From contig CACWLK010000007.1 in assembly GCA_902761715.1 (NCBI GenBank), forward strand, positions 1 to 62,009: a stretch of DNA of 62,009 bases. Reading direction: 5' to 3'. The position numbers were made by a program, and so were the translations under genes. The stretch is from an uncultured Rhodospirillales bacterium. Lineage in GTDB: Bacteria > Pseudomonadota > Alphaproteobacteria > RF32 > CAG-239. The notes under the pieces are model-generated. The model worked only from the letters and a program-made list of their open reading frames with translations. It did not search any database and was not told where the DNA came from. Shown here piece after piece: positions 8,975-17,913 of the stretch; within the stretch, counting starts at the first letter, position 1; each line of letters begins with the position of its first letter.

Positions 8975-10696
8975 ATGGCTGAAAAAAATCCGACATCAAA
9001 TCCGCAGGTTGCTCCTGCTGTTGCGCCCGAAACTCAGGCAAAAACAATTAATACGGCTACTGCTCAAACCGCTGAAGCGCCGCGTAGCATTAATACTGAA
9101 AATCTGAGCCCAGCGGAACAAAAACAACAAAATACCGCCCCAAATGCTGATACCGTCGGTGCCAACCCGATTAATCAGCCTGTGCACGAGCAATCCTCCG
9201 TCGGCAATCCGCGCAAGGCTATGAGTATTGAAGAAATAAATGACAAAGTTTACCAAGGTAAGGCCTTGACTGTAGAAGAACAAAAGTTCAAAAAATCCTT
9301 TGAAGATGAGCAGAAAGGAGACTCGAAAACTGCCACCGTTGGACAAAAGAAAGACAGTGATATAGCTGCTTCTGATGTCGAACGCGAGAAATTTGATGGT
9401 AAAGACGTAATTGAATATATGTGGCAACACTGGATTATTGACGGTGCTCTATGGGCTGACGAAAAAATTCGCAAATATGCTTACTATGGCATGGATCGTG
9501 CTTGGCTTGCTCACAAGAACCGCGTTGCAAACAATGAGGCGAACAAAAAAACTGAAACCTATGCCCAACACAACAGCATCAAAGATTTACACGAGGAAAA
9601 ACAAGAAGAGTTAGAAAAGCTGCATGATAGTAAGCGAAAAGAAATCAAGCAGATTGCGACTGCTATCAAAGATGGTACCTTAGCCTTACCTGATAACAGC
9701 GAGTTATTTAACAAATATAAAGAATTCATCAAAGCTGATACCCCTGAAGGTCAAGAAAAACTAGCTCAGACACTTGAAGTTTGTCAAGCTTTTCAAAGCA
9801 AAAAAGATCCGCAATCACAAGAAGAGAAGATTGAGTTTCAGAAAGCTAGAGCCACAAGTGCTAAAGTTTCCGCCAACTTTTATTCCGAAGCCACAATTAA
9901 CGAGACATTTGATACCATGAGCAGAATGGCCGCTAATGACCTGACCGCCGCAACAATGCTTGACGGCATTGCCAAACAAAAGGATATGTACCCCAAGTGC
10001 GAAGAATCGTACGAAAAAATAATGGCTTCCAAGTTAGAAGATATAACTAAGGCCACTCAAAAAGAGCGCGAGCTGGCCATTATCGGTGGTCCAAAATTTA
10101 GCCTATCCGCACATGAAGAAGCCAAAGACTCTCGCTGGAGAATCGCCGCAATGCAAATGCAGTGGAATATGATCCCAATGAGAAGGATGGAAAACATTAG
10201 TTACTATTCTGAGAAAGCTCTTGACGATGCCATTAAAAACATCAAGGATGGCAAAACCGCTGAAATGGACAAAGAACCTAAAGAAAATAAATCATTAAAA
10301 TCTGCCAATAAAAACATTAGTGACGGAATTGCCGGCTACAAGCAGCAATTACCGTTGACTAAAGCTGAAGAAACACACGAATCCTCACAAAAAACCATTG
10401 AAGATTTACGTCAGCAAAATGTTGATAACGGAAAACCACTGAGTTTGGAAGACACTGCCAAGATGAATGCCGCACACGATGCCAACGCCGATGCTACGAT
10501 GGCCAGTGTTCAAGCCAAAGAAGATGAGATAATTGTGCGTGAAACTGCTCATCAGGCACAAGGACAAAAACTTAGCACTCATCCGATGATGGCAAAATTC
10601 TATCCTTACCGCCAACAACAAGATGTAGCAAAAGCCATTGAAGAAGGCAAAAAGAACAATTTTGCCGGCTGGAAGATGGCTACCGGAAGGGATTAA
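8975..10696 (+). CDS. Hypothetical large hydrophilic protein in the coupling-ATPase cluster
   Basis: 573 aa, no family recognised. The first 130 residues are Pro/Ala/Gln/Thr-rich and look disordered. About residues 150-200 (VIEYMWQHWIIDGALWADEKIRKYAYYGMDRAWLA) contain an amphipathic, Trp-rich segment that might contact a membrane or partner. The rest is rich in Lys, Glu and Gln and probably helical. Start 8975 is chosen because GAAGGA is eight bases upstream; the ATG at 8966 overlaps that site. The stop is 3 bp before the next start, indicating an operon. A substrate, adaptor or structural role for the neighbouring coupling ATPase is possible but only inferred. Confidence 0.7.
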   Translation: MAEKNPTSNPQVAPAVAPETQAKTINTATAQTAEAPRSINTENLSPAEQKQQNTAPNADTVGANPINQPVHEQSSVGNPRKAMSIEEINDKVYQGKALTVEEQKFKKSFEDEQKGDSKTATVGQKKDSDIAASDVEREKFDGKDVIEYMWQHWIIDGALWADEKIRKYAYYGMDRAWLAHKNRVANNEANKKTETYAQHNSIKDLHEEKQEELEKLHDSKRKEIKQIATAIKDGTLALPDNSELFNKYKEFIKADTPEGQEKLAQTLEVCQAFQSKKDPQSQEEKIEFQKARATSAKVSANFYSEATINETFDTMSRMAANDLTAATMLDGIAKQKDMYPKCEESYEKIMASKLEDITKATQKERELAIIGGPKFSLSAHEEAKDSRWRIAAMQMQWNMIPMRRMENISYYSEKALDDAIKNIKDGKTAEMDKEPKENKSLKSANKNISDGIAGYKQQLPLTKAEETHESSQKTIEDLRQQNVDNGKPLSLEDTAKMNAAHDANADATMASVQAKEDEIIVRETAHQAQGQKLSTHPMMAKFYPYRQQQDVAKAIEEGKKNNFAGWKMATGRD

Positions 10697-10699
10697 TCG

Positions 10700-11215
10700 A
10701 TGTACAAAAAACTTAAAAACTTTGTACGAGTCTGCTTTATCGGTGCTGTATGGTCAATTTTATACTTCAGCACCGTTTACATTGTGCTAAAAGCCTTATG
10801 GGGATTTGACATTACAAGCAAACGCTACTGGAACATCATTTTGAGATGGTGGGACGAAGGTGGTGTATTTGATTCATTCCAAGAATATACTTTTCTGATT
10901 ACCCTTTTGGCCATATTGCCTTTATGGATTTGGGGATGGAAAAAGGCTTGTCGCATTTCCATCGTCAAAGTCTTGTTTTTTCCCGTATTTTGGTACAACA
11001 GTTGGCAGGAGCGCAAATATTCCCAAATGCCTAAGAGTATTACCCTCAAAAACATGGGCGGTGGCGTTGCCAAACAATCTCCTCAACAGATAATGGAAGA
11101 AATGATTGCGAGTCGTATGCCCCAAGAAAAAGATAAAAAAGATTTGAACTCAAATAAAATTCGTAGTAACTTTGAAGAGAAAAATCGTAGTTTTCACAAA
11201 AAACTCGATCAATGA
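10700..11215 (+). CDS. Two-helix membrane protein, paralogue of the next gene's N-terminus
   Basis: 171 aa. Two predicted transmembrane segments, about residues 9-33 and 57-76, separated by a Trp-rich loop (WGFDITSKRYWNIILRWWDE), then a basic cytoplasmic tail. The N-terminal 100 residues align with the first 100 of the next gene: WS near the first helix, a shared W-x-FDI, and a shared LPLW/IPLW-x-x-GW at the second helix. This implies a duplicated membrane module. It is packed between the 573-aa and 456-aa genes and is probably a partner of the coupling ATPase. Confidence 0.75.
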   Translation: MYKKLKNFVRVCFIGAVWSILYFSTVYIVLKALWGFDITSKRYWNIILRWWDEGGVFDSFQEYTFLITLLAILPLWIWGWKKACRISIVKVLFFPVFWYNSWQERKYSQMPKSITLKNMGGGVAKQSPQQIMEEMIASRMPQEKDKKDLNSNKIRSNFEEKNRSFHKKLDQ

Positions 11216-11230
11216 CATTAGGAGACGTGT

Positions 11231-12601
11231 TTGAAACCCTTACTGATATTGGCTAGAATCATTCTTGTTGGCCTATTCTGGAGTGTTTTCTTTATGGAAA
11301 GCATCAGGGTTATCATGCTCCGAAACTGGCATTTTGATATCCTAAACCTTGACCACTGGCAAATTGCATGGGATTTATGGTCTAACTCATGGGTAATTTC
11401 CGAACCCAAAGAATGGGCGTTTGTACTCATTATCATTTCTTTCATTCCGTTGTGGTTTACCGGTTGGATTGCCCTTAGCCTCGTATCTTGGGGAAAATTT
11501 ATTTGGTTTATCATTACCCTGCCTGTCAAAATGTTTAAGAACCTTTTCTACAAACCGGTTAAAATCATCACTACCAACACTGGCGTAACTCCGATTAGGC
11601 GTAAACGCTCATACAAAGAAATCAGACCGAGAGCCCTGCGCAGCACACCATCGCACACCAATCAGGTTATATCTGCGCCACAATCATCAATTGTTGTGCC
11701 GGCAGTTTCACCCATTATTCAGTCCACACCTGTAACCGCCACTGCACCGGCACCGGCTCCGAGCTCCCAACCTGCAAAATTTGATCATGCATTATTCAAA
11801 TTTGATGACGATGTCGACGACTTAGACTTTGATATCGATGCATTTGACGTTACACCTGCCCCCAAACCGCAGAAAACACAACCTTCTCGCCCGAAATATG
11901 AAGAAGACGACGAAGCACCTCGCCCCCAACGCAAAAACGACCGTCGTAAGGATTCCAACCGTGATTCTCGCAATTCTTCACGAAATGGCAACAATAATGA
12001 GGAACAACGTCAGCTTCCGGCTCCCGAATCCGAGCCACGACGAACAGCACCGGCAAAACCCAAAGATGATGCAAATCGTGAGAGAACATCACAGCATGCT
12101 CCCAGTGGTTCGTGCGCTGACATAATTCGCCAAAAGGGATATGAAATTATCACTCGTATCACAGTTAAGAATACTGTTATTGATTACGTCGCCGTTTCAG
12201 CAAACCGCATCTGCCTGTGTATGCTTGATCGTGAACCAGGGGACTGGTTGGCAGACGAAGAACGTTTTAATGATGAAGAACCGCTTTGGTTCTCCGAAAA
12301 CTCACATCGTATATCACCGGTACGCAAAGTAGATCTGGCTCGTGAAGAAATTACCAATCGTCTGGAAGCTGCAGGCATGAGTTTTGCCGTAACACCTTTT
12401 GTTATTATTCAAATCGGGAACATTATTAACGCTGAAGATATGTTCGAGATTTGGGAATCCTTGCATATCAACGTAACCAGAATTGACCGTGGCACACCAA
12501 AAGAAATCAGATTGTTTGCCCGTGCTCTTCCTGAAGCCGAAAAGCCGATTGCCCCCGGCAAATTGGATAAACTCCTCAACATCTTGCGCAATATGGGATA
12601 A
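11231..12601 (+). CDS. Membrane-anchored protein with disordered linker and C-terminal globular domain
   Basis: 456 aa, read from a TTG start with AGGAGA eight bases upstream. The N-terminal two-helix module (about 5-30 and 62-95) is homologous to the preceding gene. A Pro/Ala/charged linker covers about 110-290 (repeats such as APAPAPSS, EDDEAPRPQRKNDRRKDSNRDSRNSS would be one long flexible tether). The last 160 residues are globular: KGYEIITRITVKNTVIDYVAVS, then a strand/helix pattern reminiscent of NERD or other nuclease-like folds, but without a clear D-ExK catalytic set. The resemblance is weak and function is unknown. It is followed 14 bp later by the coupling ATPase. Confidence 0.72.
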   Translation: MKPLLILARIILVGLFWSVFFMESIRVIMLRNWHFDILNLDHWQIAWDLWSNSWVISEPKEWAFVLIIISFIPLWFTGWIALSLVSWGKFIWFIITLPVKMFKNLFYKPVKIITTNTGVTPIRRKRSYKEIRPRALRSTPSHTNQVISAPQSSIVVPAVSPIIQSTPVTATAPAPAPSSQPAKFDHALFKFDDDVDDLDFDIDAFDVTPAPKPQKTQPSRPKYEEDDEAPRPQRKNDRRKDSNRDSRNSSRNGNNNEEQRQLPAPESEPRRTAPAKPKDDANRERTSQHAPSGSCADIIRQKGYEIITRITVKNTVIDYVAVSANRICLCMLDREPGDWLADEERFNDEEPLWFSENSHRISPVRKVDLAREEITNRLEAAGMSFAVTPFVIIQIGNIINAEDMFEIWESLHINVTRIDRGTPKEIRLFARALPEAEKPIAPGKLDKLLNILRNMG

Positions 12602-12615
12602 TAAAGGAAATTAAA

Positions 12616-14799
12616 ATGAAAAAACGCGGAGAAGAATGGGAAGAATATGATCACGCCGTCCAATGGATGGCTCTGACCATTATTATTACCCTGCTTATCA
12701 CAATTTTACTTGCTGCTTTCTCATTGCCACTCGGATATCTTATCGGTAGCGGTGTATCCAAAGAATCCATGACTATGGTCGGCAGATTTTTAGCCGGCAT
12801 TGTCAACGATCCCGCCATTTTGTTTCAGCAATACGGCCGCTGGTTTAATCAACTTTCTGCCCACAGCGGCGGCAATTTCAACTTTGGATTATGGCTTCCG
12901 TTTTTACCGTTTTTGGCACTGCCGACCGGTCTCATAGTCGGGGCTGCCACCAACCCTTACCGTTTTCAATCAAACATTCATGGTGCCGGTCGTCTTGCTA
13001 CACTCAAAGACATCAAAGCCATGAAACTGCTCGACGGTTTTTGCATGGTTGTCGGTAAATTCAAAGGATATTATCTCAAACTTCCCGAAACATTATCAAC
13101 ATTATGCTGTGCACCTCCGGGAACTGGTAAAACCGCCGGCGTTGTTATTCCTACAATTTTCAACTCAAAAGGTATGAGCTTGATAATTAACGACCCTAAG
13201 CCCGAACTGTGTTACAGCACTTCGGGGGCTCGTGCTAAAGAAGGTCCGGTATTCATTATTAACTGGGGTGCTGAAGACAAACCTGAAGAAGGTCTGTATT
13301 ATCCGAGTTGGAATCCTCTGTCGCCGTCATCACTTCCGATGGCCGGTCCTGCTCGTGATATGTACATTGACTCCATGTGCAATATTTTGGTTGAAGACCC
13401 TAAAGGCGGTGCAGACCCTCACTGGTCGCAAACCGGTCGTGCCGCTCTTACCGGTTTCATACACTTTATTGCTTCAAAATGTGAAAAAGCCCGCGCCAAT
13501 GACTATTTCATCAGCCGTATCTATGAGGGCAAACTTGATGCCGAAGATCGTCAAGTCCTTGAAGGCTATTACGAAGACATCAAAATGCATAACCCTGCCG
13601 CTGTCAGGGCTATAACTGATTTACGCAACAACAATCTCACGGTTGAAAACTATGTACCGATTGGCACATGGGACTTGTTACCTGAAAAATGGGTTGGTCG
13701 AGAGGCTTGTATTGCCATGATTATGGAATGGCTGACTGAAGCTCAAATTAAACAGGGGCAAGAAATCCGCCGTCGTATGGATGAAGGCGATCAAATGGCC
13801 GCCATGGCAGACCCTATGCGTGATTTGTTGGAAGCCGCTATTGAAGAAGCACGTAAATACGGCTACACCCAGCGTGCATACACCGAGCTTTCATCACTCA
13901 GTAACATGCCTGATAAAGAACGTGGTTCTGTTATGTCAACAGCATTTGCCGGTATCGGTATTTTCAAAAACTCTGCCGTAGTTGCCCGCACAAGCTTTTC
14001 CGACATACAGTTCAAAGATTTGCGCGGCATGAAAGATCCGATCACCGGTGAATGGAAACCGATTTCGGTTTATTTGTCGGTTAACCAGGTAGATGCCCGT
14101 GCATTAGGTGTAATTAACGGTATTTTCATCGAGCTGATGTCATCATACCTAATTTCAAATCCACCTAACTACGTCAACCCGTCTGATGGTAAAATGGGAC
14201 CTTTCCCGGCAATGTTTGTTTTGGACGAGTTCCCGCAAATGCCTAAGCTAAAAGCTATTATTGACGGACCGGCAGTCGGACGTGGTCAAAAAGTAGCATA
14301 TCTGCTAATTGGACAAGACTTGGGACAAATCTCCGGCAAATACGGAAAAGACGACCTTGAAACAGTTATTTCTACTACTGCATGCAAAGTTATTTTGTCG
14401 CAAAACAACGAACAAACTGCTCAACGCTTCTCCAAGATGGTCGGAAACAAGACGGTTCAAACTTCATCATACTCTAAACAAGAGGGCATTGGTGCTAAAG
14501 GCGCTAATCCGTTTTCTAAAAACACCACCTATTCCTTGCAGGGCGTTTCGGTTATTACTACATCTCAATTATTGAGCTTGCCGCAACTCAAACAGGTTGT
14601 TTTAATGCAAAGTAACATCGACCACCCGATTATGGCCGATTCTCCTCGTTGGTATCTTGACCCCAAGATGAAATCACTGGCTAAAATTCCTCCGGCGCCG
14701 AATGTCCCCGAGTGGATTGTAGCCCAACGTGAAGACATCAACGACAATATGCTGGAAAAACTCGGACTTGCTGATGATAATGATGCCGCTCAGGCATAA
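12616..14799 (+). CDS. VirD4/TraG-family type IV coupling ATPase
   Basis: 727 aa. Two N-terminal membrane helices (about 17-45 and 90-110) are followed by the conserved GAGRLATLKDIKAM lead-in, Walker A APPGTGKT (166-173) and the VIINDPKPEL-like strand (LIINDPKPELCYSTSGARA). Walker B is FVLDEFPQM (about 532-540), followed by the typical GRGQKVAYLLIGQDLGQI sensor region. This layout matches VirD4/TraG coupling proteins, which recruit DNA or protein substrates to a type IV secretion channel. No relaxase or channel genes are visible in the window. AAAGGA precedes the ATG. The gene ends 10 bp inside the convergent ArsR gene. Confidence 0.9.
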   Translation: MKKRGEEWEEYDHAVQWMALTIIITLLITILLAAFSLPLGYLIGSGVSKESMTMVGRFLAGIVNDPAILFQQYGRWFNQLSAHSGGNFNFGLWLPFLPFLALPTGLIVGAATNPYRFQSNIHGAGRLATLKDIKAMKLLDGFCMVVGKFKGYYLKLPETLSTLCCAPPGTGKTAGVVIPTIFNSKGMSLIINDPKPELCYSTSGARAKEGPVFIINWGAEDKPEEGLYYPSWNPLSPSSLPMAGPARDMYIDSMCNILVEDPKGGADPHWSQTGRAALTGFIHFIASKCEKARANDYFISRIYEGKLDAEDRQVLEGYYEDIKMHNPAAVRAITDLRNNNLTVENYVPIGTWDLLPEKWVGREACIAMIMEWLTEAQIKQGQEIRRRMDEGDQMAAMADPMRDLLEAAIEEARKYGYTQRAYTELSSLSNMPDKERGSVMSTAFAGIGIFKNSAVVARTSFSDIQFKDLRGMKDPITGEWKPISVYLSVNQVDARALGVINGIFIELMSSYLISNPPNYVNPSDGKMGPFPAMFVLDEFPQMPKLKAIIDGPAVGRGQKVAYLLIGQDLGQISGKYGKDDLETVISTTACKVILSQNNEQTAQRFSKMVGNKTVQTSSYSKQEGIGAKGANPFSKNTTYSLQGVSVITTSQLLSLPQLKQVVLMQSNIDHPIMADSPRWYLDPKMKSLAKIPPAPNVPEWIVAQREDINDNMLEKLGLADDNDAAQA

Positions 14800-15071
14800 A
14801 GCTCATTCAGCACCATCAAAATTTCCTGGCATTTTGCATCTGCAAGAGAATAATATATTGATTGAGCCGAGCGGCGAGTAACCACAATTCTCGCCGCTCT
14901 TAATATTGCCAAATGCTGTGATAGTGCGGACTGACTTATATTCATCAACTTTTCCAGTTCACAAACTCTTTTTTCTCCGTCTTGGAGATGATAAACTATC
15001 TCCAACCTTTTTACATTTCCCAGTGATTTTAATATTTTTGCACTTTTAAGCAGCTTTTTTACTTTCATCAT
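14790..15071 (-). CDS. ArsR-family transcriptional regulator
   Basis: About 93 aa. Winged helix-turn-helix with LKSLGNVKRLEIVYHLQDGEKRVCELEKLMNISQSALSQHLAILRAARIVVTRR covering most of the protein; the recognition helix is SQSALSQHLAIL. The single Cys in RVCELE lies where ArsR/SmtB proteins carry the ELCV-C metal motif, but the second Cys is missing, so metal sensing is doubtful. GGAG precedes two adjacent ATGs (15071 and 15068). It is divergent from xseB and overlaps the end of the coupling-ATPase gene. Confidence 0.85.
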   Translation of the reverse strand: MMKVKKLLKSAKILKSLGNVKRLEIVYHLQDGEKRVCELEKLMNISQSALSQHLAILRAARIVVTRRSAQSIYYSLADAKCQEILMVLNELYA

Positions 15072-15175
15072 TTTTCTCCGCATTAATCGATTAGCCACTT
15101 ATAAAATAGACATTGGTATTGAAATTTAAAGATTATGAATTTAATATCATTTCATAAACACAGGAGAAAATCAAA

Positions 15176-15427
15176 ATGCCTAAGGACGAAATATCAAAAT
15201 TGAGTTTTGAAGAAGCACTGACCAAGCTTGAAAACCTGGTTCGCGAACTTGAAGCCGGAAAGATTAAACTCGACGATGCCGTTTCATCATATGAACAAGC
15301 CGTAGCTCTCAAAAAACTCTGCGAAAAAAAACTCAACGATGCCAAACTTAAAATAGAAAAAATCGAGACATCAAAAACCGGTTCTCAAACTTTAACCCCT
15401 TTAGATAAGATTGATTCCGATGACTAA
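15176..15427 (+). CDS. xseB: Exodeoxyribonuclease VII small subunit
   Basis: 83 aa, the usual size. The helical hairpin signature LSFEEALTKLENLVRELEAGKIKLDDAVSSYEQ and the following LKKLCEKKLNDAKLKIEKI are diagnostic of XseB, which binds XseA to form the single-strand exonuclease. CAGGAG precedes the start. The end overlaps ispA by 8 bp in another frame (translational coupling). xseA is not in the window. Confidence 0.95.
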   Translation: MPKDEISKLSFEEALTKLENLVRELEAGKIKLDDAVSSYEQAVALKKLCEKKLNDAKLKIEKIETSKTGSQTLTPLDKIDSDD

Positions 15428-16322
15428 AATAGAAGAAGTACTTAAAAATTATTCTCAACGATTTAATCAGGAAATTGCACGTTTTTTTAATTTCCCTGAA
15501 GGGGATGAAAAACGTGTAACTCAAGCAATGCACTACTCTTTGACTCGCGGTGGCAAAAGACTGCGCCCGTTCTTGGTTTATGAAACATCGGGACTGTTCG
15601 GTGTTGACTTTGAACATTCAATCAACACCGCAATGGCTCTCGAAATGCTGCATACATATTCTCTCATCCACGATGATTTACCGGCAATGGATAATGATGA
15701 TTTGCGCCGTGGTTTTCCCACATGTCATAAACAGTTTGACGAGGCAACAGCAATCATCGCCGGCGACGGACTTCTTACCTATGCATTCGAAATCATGAGC
15801 TACCCGCAAACCGCTGAAGACCCCAAGATGCGTTGCCGCTTGATTGAGATGTTGGCTCAAGCCGCCGGTGCCTTCGATGGCATGGTTTCCGGACAAATGC
15901 TTGATCTCATCGCCTCGACCTACACAATTCATAACAATGATGCCAAAGATATAATCCGCCATATTGAAGAGATGAAAACCGGGCGTCTGTTGCGTTATGC
16001 TGTTGAAGCCGGAGCCGTGCTTGGTAAAGCTTCTCCTGCTCAAACTGCAGATTTAATAAATTATTCTCGCAAAATCGGTATTGCCTTCCAAATTGCCGAT
16101 GATATCCTTGATGCAACCGGCAATGAACAGCTTGTCGGCAAAACATTACGCAAAGATACCGACCAAAACAAATTAACATTTGTCAATCTTTACGGACTTG
16201 ACATGGCTAAGAAAATTGCTGATGAACTCATTGAAGGAGCTGTTGCCGACTTGTCATCATTTGGTGAAAAAGCTGAAAACTTACGCCTATTGGCTCATTA
16301 TATAGTTGACCGTAACCACTAA
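15420..16322 (+). CDS. ispA: Polyprenyl (farnesyl/geranyl) diphosphate synthase
   Basis: 300 aa. Both Asp-rich motifs of trans-prenyltransferases are intact: HDDLPAMDNDD (about 84-94) and ADDILDATG (about 225-233). GGKRLRPFL binds isopentenyl diphosphate. It condenses IPP with allylic diphosphates, supplying C15 precursors for undecaprenyl-P, quinones and squalene-type lipids. The ATG at 15420 lies inside the end of xseB, the xseB-ispA pairing typical of Proteobacteria. dxs, the usual third member, is absent; a periplasmic binding protein follows instead. Chain length cannot be fixed from sequence alone. Confidence 0.93.
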   Translation: MTKIEEVLKNYSQRFNQEIARFFNFPEGDEKRVTQAMHYSLTRGGKRLRPFLVYETSGLFGVDFEHSINTAMALEMLHTYSLIHDDLPAMDNDDLRRGFPTCHKQFDEATAIIAGDGLLTYAFEIMSYPQTAEDPKMRCRLIEMLAQAAGAFDGMVSGQMLDLIASTYTIHNNDAKDIIRHIEEMKTGRLLRYAVEAGAVLGKASPAQTADLINYSRKIGIAFQIADDILDATGNEQLVGKTLRKDTDQNKLTFVNLYGLDMAKKIADELIEGAVADLSSFGEKAENLRLLAHYIVDRNH

Positions 16323-16332
16323 GGAGACACTG

Positions 16333-17181
16333 ATGAAAAAAGTTATTGCCATAATTGTACTTGTTATCTCCGTATTCATATTTTCACAACGTGCCGTATC
16401 ACAAATCCAAATCGGTCCTACACTCAATTTTAAGGGTACCGGCTATTCAGTAGTACCATTTTATAATTATTTTCCACTGAGCGGAGATAACTATTGCAAA
16501 CAAGGTGGAATATTTGAAGACATACTGAAAGAAATAACACTTCAGATTACATTTCAACCCTATTTCTATTGCAGTGGAAATTACGAAGAAACACTTAGAA
16601 CCGGAGCCAAAGGATCAGCTGATCTTGCACTCGGTATTTACTCTGACACCTCTTTATATGAAGATTGGAAAATAATCTACCCTGCCGCCATTGATAACCC
16701 TGTTCACTTGGTAATGGCGCCGGAACGTATATCTGAAGTAAAAACAATTGATGACCTCAAAAAACTCAAAGGTGCAATTCACGCTAATGACCACTTTAAT
16801 GATTTTGTTGCCGAGCAACTGCAAAATTTCAATTTAGAAAAAATTGATAACAGCGAAGAACTCTACCGCAAGCTCATTACCGGAGAGATTGACTACATTT
16901 TTATAACCTATTGGTACGGCAAAGCCGAAGCCCTGAAGCTCGGTGTCAACAACATGATAAGCTTCTCCAAAAAGAGTATCTGGAATATGCCATTATTTCT
17001 CGGTGTATCAAAAATGTCTGTTGCCAGAAAATATTTCTCTCACACCCTAACCGAATGGATGAAAAACGACGAGACAAGAGAAAAAATCAAACAACGTGCC
17101 ATTGAGCTTTTGCAGCAAACCGCTGAAGAAAACCGAGGAAAAGTTCCTTTAACATATCAACCGAATAAATCTGATATGTAA
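16333..17181 (+). CDS. Periplasmic solute-binding protein, family 3-like
   Basis: 282 aa with a signal peptide (KKVIAIIVLVISVFIFSQRAVSQ, likely cleaved near residue 25). The body has features of family-3 amino-acid-type binding proteins: GGIFEDILKEI, GSADLALGIYSDTSLYEDWKIIYPAA, ISEVKTIDDLKKLKGA and YRKLITGEIDYIFITYWYGKAEA. No ABC permease or ATPase is nearby, so ligand and partner are unknown; it may be an orphan sensor or binding protein. AAGGAGA precedes the ATG 10 bp after ispA. Confidence 0.72.
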   Translation: MKKVIAIIVLVISVFIFSQRAVSQIQIGPTLNFKGTGYSVVPFYNYFPLSGDNYCKQGGIFEDILKEITLQITFQPYFYCSGNYEETLRTGAKGSADLALGIYSDTSLYEDWKIIYPAAIDNPVHLVMAPERISEVKTIDDLKKLKGAIHANDHFNDFVAEQLQNFNLEKIDNSEELYRKLITGEIDYIFITYWYGKAEALKLGVNNMISFSKKSIWNMPLFLGVSKMSVARKYFSHTLTEWMKNDETREKIKQRAIELLQQTAEENRGKVPLTYQPNKSDM

Positions 17182-17240
17182 CTTGACCTGAACTCAACAA
17201 GTTGTTAGATTGATAACATAGTAATTTTTGGGATAAAAAT

Positions 17241-17912
17241 ATGGGACTGCTTATACATCATCCGATTTCTCCTTTTTCACGTAAAGTTCGCATTTTGCTT
17301 AGTGAAAAGCGCGTTTTATTTGTTTTGAAAGAAGAAGAACCTTGGCGTCTGTCTCCCGAGGCATTACGTTTCAATCCCGCCGGAGAACTCCCGATTTTTA
17401 TCTATGACGGCAATATTATTTGCGGCAACAATGCTATTTGCGAGTTCTTAAACGAATTTTATCACCCCAAAGAGTTTCCGCTTATCAGTGGCGATTGTAA
17501 ACAACGTGCAGAAATCCGCCGTTTGACTGAATGGTTTGATACTAAATTCTATCGTGAAGTATACAAAACAATTGTTAACGAAAAGGTGTTCAAACGTTTT
17601 ACTTCTGGTACTGCACCCGATTCTAAAGTCCTCAAATCAGGTCTTTACAATCTCAACTTTCATATGGAATATCTTGATTGGCTCTGTGAAAACCGCAACT
17701 TTATTGCCGGCGACAATTTTTCGCTTGCTGACATTGCGGCTGCAGCCCATCTTTCCGTAATCGACTATCTCGGAGACATCCCTTGGGACGGGTATAAAAA
17801 TGCCAAAATTTGGTATTCAAAAGTAAAATCTCGCCCGAGCTTCAAAGAAATTTTAAAAGATAATATTAAGGGTATTTTACCGTCAAAACACTATAACAAT
17901 TTGGATTTTTAG
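17241..17912 (+). CDS. Glutathione S-transferase family protein
   Basis: 223 aa. The thioredoxin-like N-terminal domain shows HHPISPFSRKVRILLSEK with a Ser/Cys-type active-site position, followed by the cis-Pro segment GELPIFIYDG and NAICEFLNE. The all-helical C-terminal domain has the N-capping motif NFSLADIAAAAHLS. The class and substrate are not identifiable. The stop is 1 bp before the next gene, a lipoprotein, and it follows the binding-protein gene by 59 bp. Confidence 0.87.
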   Translation: MGLLIHHPISPFSRKVRILLSEKRVLFVLKEEEPWRLSPEALRFNPAGELPIFIYDGNIICGNNAICEFLNEFYHPKEFPLISGDCKQRAEIRRLTEWFDTKFYREVYKTIVNEKVFKRFTSGTAPDSKVLKSGLYNLNFHMEYLDWLCENRNFIAGDNFSLADIAAAAHLSVIDYLGDIPWDGYKNAKIWYSKVKSRPSFKEILKDNIKGILPSKHYNNLDF

Positions 17913-17913
17913 G

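Noticed and set aside
7973..14799. An integrative conjugative element
   Set aside because: No relaxase, integrase, attachment repeats or channel genes, and both flanks are core genes.
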